The notes below the pieces were generated by a model. It was not told the origin of the DNA, made no database searches, and saw only the letters and a list, made by a program, of their open reading frames with translations. This document shows positions 1-6,328 of a stretch of DNA of 42,319 nucleotides, piece after piece (within the stretch, counting starts at the first letter, position 1; each line of letters starts with the position of its first letter). The DNA comes from a virus, in IMG/VR virus record IMGVR_UViG_3300025327_000066, positions 1 through 42,319 of that record; one strand, given 5' to 3'. Position numbers and translations under genes: made by a program.

Positions 1-28
1 TTTATCATGGAAGCGCATCCATGATAAA
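1..28. repeat. Near-perfect 28-bp palindrome at the left edge
   Basis: Positions 1-11 (TTTATCATGGA) are the exact reverse complement of 18-28 (TCCATGATAAA), around a centre AGCGCA. Thirteen of 14 possible pairs match; only the A at 12 and the A at 17 do not. It lies about 50 bp beyond the stop of the minus-strand methyltransferase gene. There is no T-run on either side, so it does not look like an intrinsic terminator. It may extend past the window edge. An operator, replication site or end structure are all possible. Confidence 0.6.
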
Positions 29-77
29 TCTGGATGACATTGGCAGGGACAAAGCTGTTTACCCTTTCCAGACACCA

Positions 78-983
78 TTAACGCACCATCACGAAGCCGA
101 AGCCCCCAAACGATTCTCGGAAGGACAGCACATTCTCCCCCAGATAAATCACCGCTTGGCCTTGCAATGGTGCAGCTTCGCGCTCTGGGTGCCAGAACTT
201 CACCCTACCCCTCGGAAAGCAGATGGCTACTGCTACATCGGCAAGGTTCTGGAACCATACCGTCTCTGTGGCGTTGTTCACGAGCGCGCACGCTTCAGTG
301 ACGCGCCGAGTGGTGTATTCCTTGGCGAGCTTGGCACAGAAAGCGCCGATGGCAGGCTGAGCATAGGGTGGATTCATCCAGACGCGGCCAGCCCACGGTT
401 GCTTCAGCCCATTCTCTTTCTGAGTGTAGTAGGTGCTAGCACCGACAACCTCATTGGCGATGGGCGTGGACGCAGGGTCGAGGTCGATGCCGCCCATGAC
501 AGCGACGGCGGCGGCGATGTAATTCGCTGGAGTGTACCACTCGCTCTCACCAGCGTTATAGCCGACGTGGGCACTTTTTCCGGCGAGCCGCGCGTTCACG
601 GCGTCCCTGACGAGGCTAGCCGTGAGCCTCTCGCCATGCTGCTCGCACAACTCCCGCCAGACTTCCACCATCTGCGCCTCGTCCTGGCGGAGCAGCGGCA
701 CCAGCTCGCGGGCCTGCCGCTCGGACTGTATACCGTGGTCTACGCCAAGAGCCTGCGCCACTTCAGCCGAGCGGATGAGCTTGTAACCATAGTCGCGGCT
801 CCACCCCCAGCGTTCGCGGCAGTAGGCGTCGAACGTGGCGTGAGACTCGCGGTACAGCCGCCCGTCGCGTATCTCCAGCAGCGCCAAGCCCACGTCCACA
901 AACGTCTCAAGGCCACGCTCGATGATAGCTTCTAGTTCATTGAAGCGTGTCTTCTCTGTTGGTACTAGGCTGGTATCGGACAT
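78..983 (-). CDS. Phage DNA N6-adenine methyltransferase (Dam family)
   Basis: A 301-residue protein expected to transfer a methyl group from S-adenosylmethionine to adenine N6 in DNA. The catalytic half (about residues 147-301) shows the family pattern: EWYTP at 148-152, the acidic segment GIDLDPAS at 165-172, and the catalytic NPPY at 204-207 in VWMNPPY. Residues 1-135 form an extra helical N-terminal domain ([19 protein letters not shown] at 57-75) resembling helix-turn-helix domains of plasmid and phage DNA-binding proteins, so it may help target recognition. It is the last minus-strand gene before the left edge. Its ribosome-binding site is unusual: AGGAG runs into a GA dinucleotide repeat just before the ATG. 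The likely role is protection from host restriction or timing of replication. The target sequence cannot be read. Confidence 0.92.
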   Translation of the reverse strand: MSDTSLVPTEKTRFNELEAIIERGLETFVDVGLALLEIRDGRLYRESHATFDAYCRERWGWSRDYGYKLIRSAEVAQALGVDHGIQSERQARELVPLLRQDEAQMVEVWRELCEQHGERLTASLVRDAVNARLAGKSAHVGYNAGESEWYTPANYIAAAVAVMGGIDLDPASTPIANEVVGASTYYTQKENGLKQPWAGRVWMNPPYAQPAIGAFCAKLAKEYTTRRVTEACALVNNATETVWFQNLADVAVAICFPRGRVKFWHPEREAAPLQGQAVIYLGENVLSFRESFGGFGFVMVR

Positions 984-988
984 TTAAC

Positions 989-1002
989 CTCTCTCTCTCT
1001 CT
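989..1002. repeat. (CT)7 microsatellite in the methyltransferase ribosome-binding site
   Basis: Seven consecutive CT units on the plus strand read as GA on the transcribed minus strand, between AGGAG and the ATG at 983. A change in unit number would alter the spacing of the Shine-Dalgarno sequence. Purine repeats can also simply form a strong, diffuse ribosome-binding site. Confidence 0.85.
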
Positions 1003-1006
1003 CCTA

Positions 1007-1192
1007 TCAAGGCATATCATCATACATCTGTTCCTGAGGATAACCCGTATCGCAGGGATTCTCCGAACCCCAGCATTCTAAGTCCCCCTTACCGGCATGG
1101 TAAGCCATAGAGATAACCAGGAACACGACCAAGAGAATCATCCCTACCACTATAACCATGCCTACGTCTTCAGTACCCGCTTCGCTACCCAT
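1007..1192 (-). CDS. Small membrane protein (61 aa)
   Basis: A short protein with one clear hydrophobic segment at about residues 11-30 (VGMVIVVGMILLVVFLVISM), preceded by an acidic N-terminus (GSEAGTED) and followed by a polar tail with two cysteines (ECWGSENPCD). It probably sits in the inner membrane with one pass. The gene overlaps the end of the uracil glycosylase gene by 8 bases, and AGGAGG lies about 13 bases before its ATG, so it belongs to the same transcript. No family is recognised. Accessory lysis or superinfection exclusion is possible but unsupported. Confidence 0.7.
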   Translation of the reverse strand: MGSEAGTEDVGMVIVVGMILLVVFLVISMAYHAGKGDLECWGSENPCDTGYPQEQMYDDMP

Positions 1193-1826
1193 GAATAAGA
1201 CACACCTCCTGTTCTATAAGATAGGTAGGTATAGCAGCGCCAACAAAATTCCTGAGCGCCCGCTTCCAATCATTGAGGCTGCGGTTCACCCACGGAGCCG
1301 TCCTTGAGTGTAAGAAGTACGCTGGATGAAAAAGAGTCAGCGCCTCTACCTCCCCATACCCCAAGTCAACCTTCCATACGCGATTCACTATTTCCTTCTG
1401 CGTCATGTTCCCAGGCGTCTTGAGTATCCTAGAGGCCGCGACATTCCCAAGCAGCACCAACTTCTCCGGCCTAAACATATCAATCTCCGCGTCAAGAAAC
1501 CCAGCACAAGCCTTGATAGCCTCAGCGTTGGGCTTCTCTTGCTTCCCCTTGTACCCCACCGTAACAGGTGGCCTATGTTTTACACAGTTGGTAAGGTAGT
1601 ATGACTCTACTCCGCACTCTTCCAGCAAGGCTCTAAGCAACTGGCCTGACTCCCCTACGAACGGTCTGCCTTCTTCCTGTTCTACCCTACCCGGCGCTTC
1701 TCCTACCACCAGCACTTCATACGGCCCCTTACCTACATACTCGCCCACCACCCCTGCTCCTCTGAACGCCAGCGAACAAGCTTGACAGGCTCTAATGAGG
1801 GCAGAAAGAGTAGAGTACGTGGTCAC
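1185..1826 (-). CDS. Uracil-DNA glycosylase, family 4-like (Fe-S type)
   Basis: A 213-residue protein expected to remove uracil from DNA. It shows motif 1 GEAPG (42-46), the EGRPFVGESG loop (52-61), TNCVKHRPP (79-87) and the motif with HPA (167-169, in LFHPAYF). Cysteines at 14, 17, 81 and 107 could hold a 4Fe-4S cluster. In family 4 enzymes the third ligand normally lies in V-K-C-R-P-P; here that place is His84 and a cysteine sits three residues earlier, so cluster binding may be altered. It overlaps DUF4326 by 4 bases upstream and the small membrane gene downstream. It may repair deaminated phage DNA or act in nucleotide-modification conflict with the host. Confidence 0.88.
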   Translation of the reverse strand: MTTYSTLSALIRACQACSLAFRGAGVVGEYVGKGPYEVLVVGEAPGRVEQEEGRPFVGESGQLLRALLEECGVESYYLTNCVKHRPPVTVGYKGKQEKPNAEAIKACAGFLDAEIDMFRPEKLVLLGNVAASRILKTPGNMTQKEIVNRVWKVDLGYGEVEALTLFHPAYFLHSRTAPWVNRSLNDWKRALRNFVGAAIPTYLIEQEVCLIHG

Positions 1827-2113
1827 TTCTTCTCCAGCCTCTCCAATAATATGTCCCCATGACAGGGTAGAGGCTTACACCAGCAATATAAGTCTCTCCC
1901 CTCTAGTTCAGGTAGGGCTGCTAGTAGGGTAGGATTCATATCCAGGTACTTGGCATACCAATCCACTGCTGCCTGATGTGCCTCCTCATTGGAAAGCCCT
2001 GGGAACAAGCGGGTTACTTCCCTCACTGTCATCGGGTTGCCCCATTTTGACGGCCTGCCGATATAGATAGCTCCTGACACATCATCACGGTGTTTATTCA
2101 GGCTGTGAGGCAT
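1823..2113 (-). CDS. DUF4326 domain protein
   Basis: About 96 residues. It carries the family's two hallmarks: GRPSKWGNP near the N-terminus and LYCWCKPLPCHGD near the C-terminus. Members occur in many phages and bacteria; the biochemical function is not known to me. The Cys-x-Cys and Cys-His pair suggest metal or nucleotide binding. The ATG at 2113 forms a TGATG overlap with the stop of the upstream gene and follows GGAGAAG; an in-frame GTG one codon earlier (2116) is the alternative. Its C-terminal tail (LLERLEKK) resembles that of the upstream gene product (MLERLEEK). It overlaps the glycosylase gene by 4 bases. Confidence 0.85.
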   Translation of the reverse strand: MPHSLNKHRDDVSGAIYIGRPSKWGNPMTVREVTRLFPGLSNEEAHQAAVDWYAKYLDMNPTLLAALPELEGRDLYCWCKPLPCHGDILLERLEKK

Positions 2114-2646
2114 CACTTCTCCTCCAATCGCTCCAGCATCTCGTCTTCGGCGAGCGCGAGGGCAGCACTAAAACTACAGATACACTCCCGACGTGAGCCC
2201 AAACAATCCCCCGTCATATGCACTCCGTAAGTTCTTAGCGCCTTGTCCTTCTCCGCCACTAGCGCCCGCAAGGCGGCGAGGGAACACAGAGCTTCACGCA
2301 GCCAAGCGGGAGGTGTGTAGATACTATAGTCTTGAGCCACGCCCCAACGCCGCCGCTCCTCCTCCGTTAGCCACTTCGTCCAGTCCTCAGACTCCGCTGC
2401 ACTCATGGTATCGAACCCTTCCTGCCAGTCTTCATTCGAGTCAGGCATCTTCCTACTCTTCATATACAGGTACTCACCCAAGACAAAAAATAGAAGCTCC
2501 ATGTCTTTGAGGTTCATATGCCATTCGGTTGTCCTCACATCGTTCACGCGTCGGCTGATGACCGCTCCCGACTTCCAACCTGTTCTTACTGTGAATGGCC
2601 CTGCGCTCACCTTGATGCTGTCTACATAAATAGAGTCAGGCTTCAT
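2113..2646 (-). CDS. Hypothetical protein (177 aa)
   Basis: I do not recognise a family. The start at 2646 (MKPDSIYVDSI) is chosen because GGAGGAG lies five bases upstream; an open frame continues to an ATG at 2718 but lacks a comparable site. The N-terminal half is mixed beta and alpha (VDSIKVSAGPFTVRTGW), the middle is rich in Trp and Glu (about 70-120), and residues 130-177 are predicted helical, with cysteines in GDCLGSRRECICSF that might bind metal. The gene couples to DUF4326 by a TGATG overlap. The 220 bases before it hold a cluster of TGACACA motifs and a strong hairpin, so it may be separately regulated. Confidence 0.65.
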   Translation of the reverse strand: MKPDSIYVDSIKVSAGPFTVRTGWKSGAVISRRVNDVRTTEWHMNLKDMELLFFVLGEYLYMKSRKMPDSNEDWQEGFDTMSAAESEDWTKWLTEEERRRWGVAQDYSIYTPPAWLREALCSLAALRALVAEKDKALRTYGVHMTGDCLGSRRECICSFSAALALAEDEMLERLEEK

Positions 2647-2680
2647 TTCTCCTCCAACCTTTCCTTGTAACGCTTTTAGC

Positions 2681-2863
2681 TTGTGACACAAGGACTTTAG
2701 ATATAAGGTGGCTTTCATTTTATATCTAAACCCTCTGTGTCAAAAAGTGCGTCTCTCTATATATATGGACACAGTGACACACTACTTACACCCTACGGGT
2801 TCCCCCGTCCTTAAGGTACGGGGGGAACACCGCCCCATTGGGTTTGACAGAGGCTCTGTGTCA
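2681..2863. promoter_or_regulatory. Cluster of TGACACA half-sites upstream of a minus-strand gene
   Basis: Four occurrences lie in 183 bases: the perfect 11-bp palindrome TTGTGACACAA at 2681-2691, TCTGTGTCA at 2734-2742, the divergent pair GACACAG/TGACACA at 2768-2781, and the imperfect palindrome TGACAGAGGCTCTGTGTCA at 2845-2863. The same half-site flanks the strong promoter at 6755-6782. This is compatible with binding of one regulator; no such regulator is identified in the window. Confidence 0.4.
2799..2828. other. Very strong GC-rich hairpin
   Basis: GTTCCCCCGT at 2799-2808 pairs with ACGGGGGGAAC at 2818-2828 with one bulged G; the loop region contains the self-complementary CCTTAAGG. 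It lies in the leader between the 63-aa gene and the 177-aa gene of the minus-strand operon. No T-run follows on the minus strand, so it may be an mRNA stabiliser, pause or processing site rather than a terminator. Confidence 0.6.
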
Positions 2864-2868
2864 CTCTT

Positions 2869-3060
2869 CTATTCCTCCGATTCCTGCTGTCCTGTAACAC
2901 GGGCGCGGAAGGTTTCGATTAACTCTCTCGTAGCTAGAGAGCTACCCCCACCTAGCCATCCGATTAAAAACCAGAAGGCAGAAGAGAGTTCGTTCCCCCC
3001 ACGCTGTAACCCAAATTCGATAGCCCGTGTTATCCCAAGGTCATTGTTAGTGTTATTCAT
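2869..3060 (-). CDS. Hypothetical protein (63 aa)
   Basis: A small protein starting at an ATG two bases after the stop of the RepA-like ATPase gene, with AGGAGGAG four to ten bases upstream that overlaps the ATPase C-terminal codons, so the two are translationally coupled. The middle has a hydrophobic patch (SSAFWFLIGWLGGG) that could be a short membrane or amphipathic segment, followed by a charged tail. No family is recognised. Its position directly after the helicase-like gene suggests a replication accessory role, but this is only context. Confidence 0.6.
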   Translation of the reverse strand: MNNTNNDLGITRAIEFGLQRGGNELSSAFWFLIGWLGGGSSLATRELIETFRARVTGQQESEE

Positions 3061-3063
3061 TAT

Positions 3064-4266
3064 CTACTCCTCCTCTAGCTCTTTCTTGAGCCGCTGCACA
3101 CTCTTAAACGGAATCTCCGTAGTCTCAGAGATAGCCCGTAAGCTAGCTTTAGGGTTTTCCTCTAGCACAGCCCGCACTCTTTCCAACTTCTCCCTGTGCT
3201 GGGCTTGCCTCTCTGTCTCAGTAACCAAACGATACCCTACTTCCTCGCTATAAGTCAAGTCCAATGGTTCATGTGCTCCGAACCTGCCTACCCTATACAA
3301 CGTCCGCTCCGGCTCTCTGTAATCCCCAGTCAGCGCCACTACAATATCAACATTACCAGCGAATGCCGTGCTTCCCTGCACTTGAGACACCCAGGCCGCG
3401 CTTTTAACCGTGGCCTTCCGCGCATGATGCAGCAATAAACAGGCAAAGTTATGCTCCCTTACGCGATTCACTATCAGCTTCAGTGCGCCTCTTACTTCCC
3501 CAGCCTGATTCTCATCATCCAACCCCATGAAAAACCCCAGCGTGTCTATCACCACGAGCAGCGGCGCAGGCAAGGGAAGAAACCCTGGACTATCAGCCAC
3601 CTCCCTTAGCGCACGGTCTACTAGCTCCATCAACCCTGCCCAGTCTCCCCCAGCTTCATAGCTAGTAAGAAAAGCAATATACCCCACCCGTTCAATAGCT
3701 CTGTTCCTCCCTTGCTCTAGCTTATAAGCTATAGGTACCTCACCCTCTTCACTAACATAGAGCACGTTCGCTAGATTCACCGCTTGCCCAACACAGGCCC
3801 CTTTGTTGCCTGCCATAGCACTGAGTAGGTCAAACACCAATGTAGTCTTCCCTAGCTTTGGAGGCGCGACGAGAAGAGTCACCAACCCCGATTTAATTAG
3901 TCCTTCCCACAGCCACGGGCGAGCTAACTCTACCGCCGCATCCTTTCTTATCTGCGCTCCCGTCCGCCAAGGCTGAAGCCATCTCTGTGCCCTGTACCTG
4001 AACCACCCAGCATCCTCTGTATGCCATACCTCACCGTGGTCATCGACATGATATGCCACAGTATCGTTCAGAACGATTGTGCAGCCTGTAGCTGCCCGCT
4101 CAGGGTCAAAGTAGTATTCCCTATCAGTTGGCTCAGGATGGAGGTAACAGGCGAAGCTCACGCCGTGTACGAGCCCTCCATTAGAACGGACTGTGGCCTC
4201 TGAGCCAGGATACTGTGCATTGAAATTTCTAGCAAACTCTATTGTCTCCTTAGATAAGAGTGTCAT
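3064..4266 (-). CDS. RepA-like replicative ATPase/helicase (AAA_25)
   Basis: A 400-residue RecA-fold ATPase. Walker A is APPKLGKTT at 134-142, Walker B is LLVVIDTL at 236-243, and a conserved His-rich segment LLLHHARK lies at 277-284. This matches hexameric RepA-type helicases of plasmids and phages that unwind DNA at the fork. Residues 1-110 form an N-terminal domain without recognised motifs. Residues about 355-400 form a winged-helix or helix-turn-helix region (ASLRAISETTEIPFKSVQRLKKEL) that could bind DNA. The start at 4266 is the first ATG after the upstream gene; its ribosome-binding site is weak. It probably works with the polymerase A of the right arm. Confidence 0.85.
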   Translation of the reverse strand: MTLLSKETIEFARNFNAQYPGSEATVRSNGGLVHGVSFACYLHPEPTDREYYFDPERAATGCTIVLNDTVAYHVDDHGEVWHTEDAGWFRYRAQRWLQPWRTGAQIRKDAAVELARPWLWEGLIKSGLVTLLVAPPKLGKTTLVFDLLSAMAGNKGACVGQAVNLANVLYVSEEGEVPIAYKLEQGRNRAIERVGYIAFLTSYEAGGDWAGLMELVDRALREVADSPGFLPLPAPLLVVIDTLGFFMGLDDENQAGEVRGALKLIVNRVREHNFACLLLHHARKATVKSAAWVSQVQGSTAFAGNVDIVVALTGDYREPERTLYRVGRFGAHEPLDLTYSEEVGYRLVTETERQAQHREKLERVRAVLEENPKASLRAISETTEIPFKSVQRLKKELEEE

Positions 4267-4325
4267 TTTTCATTCACCATGTCCTGTAGGCTGCTCCAAA
4301 CTGGGCAGCGAACGCGATAGTAACT

Positions 4326-4613
4326 TTATCTATCATCATGTTGGAAAGCTAAGCTCTCTTCTCTATGCACAGGGCAGATAGGTATATAAGAGGCTATTGT
4401 CTTTCCAGCACAGCGGCAATCGTCAGGCGGTTTAGAGATTAGCTGTCCTTGAGGTATAGCAGGCTCCTGGCTGAAATCATATGGCCAGCACCGCTTTCCC
4501 TGGTGCTCCCCATAGCACCTCACCCCATCATGCCTGACCCGCTTCAGTGGAAGTAAGCCTACCTTCCGCCCTCCAAGGCTGTTCTTAGGCCAACCCTTGT
4601 TATAATTATCCAT
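4326..4613 (-). CDS. Hypothetical Cys/His-containing protein (95 aa)
   Basis: A basic protein with several possible metal ligands: CYGEHQGKRC in the middle, then CRC and CPVH near the C-terminus. The pattern suggests a small zinc-binding fold. Its ATG overlaps the stop of the 85-aa gene in a TAATG junction, so the two are co-translated. A 59-base gap separates it from the RepA-like gene downstream. I do not recognise a family. Confidence 0.6.
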   Translation of the reverse strand: MDNYNKGWPKNSLGGRKVGLLPLKRVRHDGVRCYGEHQGKRCWPYDFSQEPAIPQGQLISKPPDDCRCAGKTIASYIPICPVHREESLAFQHDDR

Positions 4614-4870
4614 TACCTTGCCTCAGCGGCTATGAGAAGCGCCTCTAAATCGGCGCTATAGGTTTGGAGATAGCCATAAGGAGACTTGTCTCCTCGCTTT
4701 GGCTGTGTGGGCTGTGCCCCCACTATCCACTCCAACATACCCCGAACAAAGGCTGCGTTCTCATGCAACGGGCAGAACACTATCATAGCGTCCGCCCTGT
4801 CTAACTCCACATGACAGCCACACTCTAGCTTGTCCAGGTAAAGCTCGTCTAGGGCAATCAGGTTACTCAT
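4613..4870 (-). CDS. Hypothetical zinc-binding-like protein (85 aa)
   Basis: A small protein with CGCH at 18-21 and CPLH at 33-36, a spacing suggestive of one zinc site, followed by a helical C-terminal half ending in EALLIAAEAR. It overlaps its upstream neighbour by 4 bases (ATGA) and its downstream neighbour by 1 base (TAATG). No family is recognised. It is one of a dozen small Cys-rich proteins in the early arms. Confidence 0.6.
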   Translation of the reverse strand: MSNLIALDELYLDKLECGCHVELDRADAMIVFCPLHENAAFVRGMLEWIVGAQPTQPKRGDKSPYGYLQTYSADLEALLIAAEAR

Positions 4871-4992
4871 TTCGCTTGTACCTCCTGTATAGCCGGAGCA
4901 ACAAACTCCGCCACGGCTCCAGCGATAGCCATAGCAATCAGCAGGGTTATTACCATAAGTGCCACAGCTAGGAACGCTTCACGGTATGTCAT
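4867..4992 (-). CDS. Tiny single-pass membrane protein (41 aa)
   Basis: The start is placed at 4992 (MTYREAFLAVAL), where ATG overlaps the stop of the HExxH gene as ATGA; a longer open frame to 5076 has no supporting site. Residues 7-27 are a strongly hydrophobic helix (FLAVALMVITLLIAMAIAGAV), with a short tail. It is probably an inner-membrane protein. It is coupled both upstream to the HExxH mini-protein and downstream to the 85-aa gene, so a partnership with the putative metalloprotease is conceivable but untested. Confidence 0.6.
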   Translation of the reverse strand: MTYREAFLAVALMVITLLIAMAIAGAVAEFVAPAIQEVQAK

Positions 4993-5198
4993 TTCGTGTC
5001 CTTGTAGGTCAGAACGCCCCAACCCAGTGTGGCTTGAGCCTTGAGGATACTGCGGTCGGCGGCTAACTCGCTCCACCCCCGTGCTATCTGCCCCTGTTTG
5101 ACGTGGGTAGCCTCATGGACGAGCACCAGTGCCCAGCGCTGGGCTGGGGTTAGGCTGGTGACTCTGAAAGGGGGCAGGCGCTTTCCGGTTATTCTCAT
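4989..5198 (-). CDS. Minimal HExxH metallopeptidase-like protein (69 aa)
   Basis: Residues 28-32 are HEATH, a canonical HExxH zinc-protease motif, within an otherwise helical stretch (RWALVLVHEATHVKQGQIARG). A downstream helix SELAADRSIL (43-52) has Glu and Asp in the place where gluzincins such as M48 and M78 peptidases have their third zinc ligand (E-x3-D). At 69 residues it is far shorter than any standard protease and consists mostly of the active-site helices. It may be a peptidase, an adaptor, or a zinc protein without activity. It couples by ATGA to a tiny membrane protein. Function is inferred from motif only. Confidence 0.65.
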   Translation of the reverse strand: MRITGKRLPPFRVTSLTPAQRWALVLVHEATHVKQGQIARGWSELAADRSILKAQATLGWGVLTYKDTK

Positions 5199-5225
5199 TT
5201 CGTTCTCCTACTACTTGGCCTACTG

Positions 5226-5549
5226 CTAAGCCTGGGTCTTCTGGTAGGCATCTTCCTCGATGGCACTGTCAAGGAGGGACTGGGCGATTTCCTGACAGTT
5301 GACGGCCTTACGGTCGATTTCGGACTTGCCCCTGGTGTAAGCCTTGTCCTGCTGGATAGCCAAAGGGAGAAGGTAGAGTCTTACGGCCTTCGCCGCCTGG
5401 TCAATGTCGAACGTTCCTTTAACGTGCCTGCGAAGGAAGTTCTTGCCCCAAGCTGTCATATCCCTGTATAGCTCTTCCTCGTTACTCAGAATCAGATTCA
5501 CGTTCCATGTGTCCCAGTTTGTCCATCCGTTGTAACCTTGCTCGCTCAT
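5226..5549 (-). CDS. Conserved phage protein of the NGWTN-x-TWNV type (107 aa)
   Basis: The N-terminus reads GYNGWTNWDTWNVNLIL, the signature of a widespread phage small-protein family of unknown function. The rest is mainly helical and charged (residues 20-107), with a segment KAVRLYLLPLAIQQ in the middle. A GGAGG-type site precedes the ATG. It belongs to the leftward early operon, separated from its neighbours by fewer than 30 bases. Comparable proteins are generally found in early or accessory regions, but no activity is known to me. Confidence 0.75.
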   Translation of the reverse strand: MSEQGYNGWTNWDTWNVNLILSNEEELYRDMTAWGKNFLRRHVKGTFDIDQAAKAVRLYLLPLAIQQDKAYTRGKSEIDRKAVNCQEIAQSLLDSAIEEDAYQKTQA

Positions 5550-5566
5550 CTCCTTTCCTCCTACTA

Positions 5567-5791
5567 CTAGCCGCTGCCGTCCATGATGTGCTCGCTTGTC
5601 GCATCCGCTAGTGCCCAGTCAACGAACGCTTCATACGCCGCTTCCCCATGCTCGCAGTCCCATTCGCAGGAACAGTGAGAGCCATCGAAGTTGTAGCGGA
5701 ACACTGCTGGGCAGTCCTTGCATTCGATGACGGTATCGAGTGTCCCGTCATCTGCAAGCCGGAGTGTGTGCCGCTCTGTTCCTATCGTCAT
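5567..5791 (-). CDS. Hypothetical Cys-rich acidic protein (74 aa)
   Basis: A small acidic protein with CKDC at 24-27 and a second cluster C-S-C-E-W-D-C around 39-45, followed by HGEAAYEAFVDWALA. Four or more cysteines in two groups suggest a zinc ribbon or rubredoxin-like knuckle. It has GGAGGTAAGG before its ATG and follows a 24-residue zinc-ribbon microprotein by a 15-base gap. No family is recognised. Confidence 0.6.
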   Translation of the reverse strand: MTIGTERHTLRLADDGTLDTVIECKDCPAVFRYNFDGSHCSCEWDCEHGEAAYEAFVDWALADATSEHIMDGSG

Positions 5792-5806
5792 CGTTCCTTA
5801 CCTCCC

Positions 5807-5881
5807 TTACCGGCCACATTTAGGGCAACGGTCAAGAACTGGGCGGGGTGTCCCGCAGTAACGGCACTTAACTTGTTTCAT
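5807..5881 (-). CDS. 24-residue zinc-ribbon microprotein
   Basis: The frame ATG at 5881 to TAA at 5807 encodes 24 residues with CRYCG at 6-10 and CPKCG at 19-23: two CxxC knuckles eight residues apart, enough for one zinc ion. It is too short for ordinary gene callers. It is supported by AGGAGG seven bases upstream and by an ATGA overlap with the stop of the 99-aa gene. It could bind nucleic acid or act as a small adaptor to host RNA polymerase or the ribosome; this is speculation. Confidence 0.6.
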   Translation of the reverse strand: MKQVKCRYCGTPRPVLDRCPKCGR

Positions 5882-6177
5882 GGTTCCCTCCTCTCTTTGC
5901 TTGTCGCTCCAGCTGGCCTAACCGTGCGGATTTCCGGCTGGCACTCGCTAGCTAGGTGGAACTCGTCGGCGTTGTTGTGGGTCAAGTAGCTGTAGCCGTA
6001 CAAGCCGAACTTTATAGGAACGGTGAACTCGGCAGGCCGAGTCTTCCATGTTTGCGTTTGGCCGTTACGTCTCCAGTTTTCGGACTGGAAGCGCTCGCCG
6101 CCGCGTGAGCCGATGACCTTAACGCATGTTCCATAGTGGAATTCCCTTGCGGTCATTGCTTGCTCTCGCGTAACCAT
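5878..6177 (-). CDS. Hypothetical protein (99 aa)
   Basis: A basic protein starting MVTREQAMTAREFHYGTCVKVIG with a possible small beta-barrel character (GTCVKVIGSRGGERF, then FTVPIKFGLYGYSYL). A later in-frame ATG at residue 8 (MTAREFHYG) is an alternative start. AGGAGGGAACAGAAG lies upstream of the first ATG, favouring it. The gene overlaps the 24-residue microprotein by 4 bases. No family is recognised. Confidence 0.6.
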   Translation of the reverse strand: MVTREQAMTAREFHYGTCVKVIGSRGGERFQSENWRRNGQTQTWKTRPAEFTVPIKFGLYGYSYLTHNNADEFHLASECQPEIRTVRPAGATSKERREP

Positions 6178-6202
6178 CTTCTGTTCCCTCCTACTTCCTG
6201 GC

Positions 6203-6328
6203 CTACTTCATACGTCCTAGTATGCGCGCAGCACAGAGGATGCGCGTCCCGTTCGTCGGCTGGCCACAGTCCCTACAAATCAGTAAGGGGTCAGTCCCAG
6301 GTTTCTTAAAAGGCAGGATGATTGCCAT
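6203..6328 (-). CDS. Small CxxC protein (41 aa)
   Basis: The frame from ATG 6328 to TAG 6203 gives 41 residues with CRDCGQP at 18-24 and a single further Cys at 32, so a partial zinc knuckle. The ATG shares one base with the stop of the upstream gene (TGATG), which supports coupled translation; the independent ribosome site (GAAGG) is weak. The CGQP segment resembles that of the 58-aa gene two positions upstream, suggesting related folds. Confidence 0.5.
   Translation of the reverse strand: MAIILPFKKPGTDPLLICRDCGQPTNGTRILCAARILGRMK

Noticed and set aside
21-935. Long plus-strand open frame of 304 codons opposite the methyltransferase
   Set aside because: It is antisense to a gene with clear N6-adenine methyltransferase motifs and has no ribosome-binding site or family pattern.
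2708-3253. 181-codon plus-strand frame in the left arm
   Set aside because: It runs against the operon, crosses the hairpin and the 63-aa gene, and shows no domain or ribosome-binding site.
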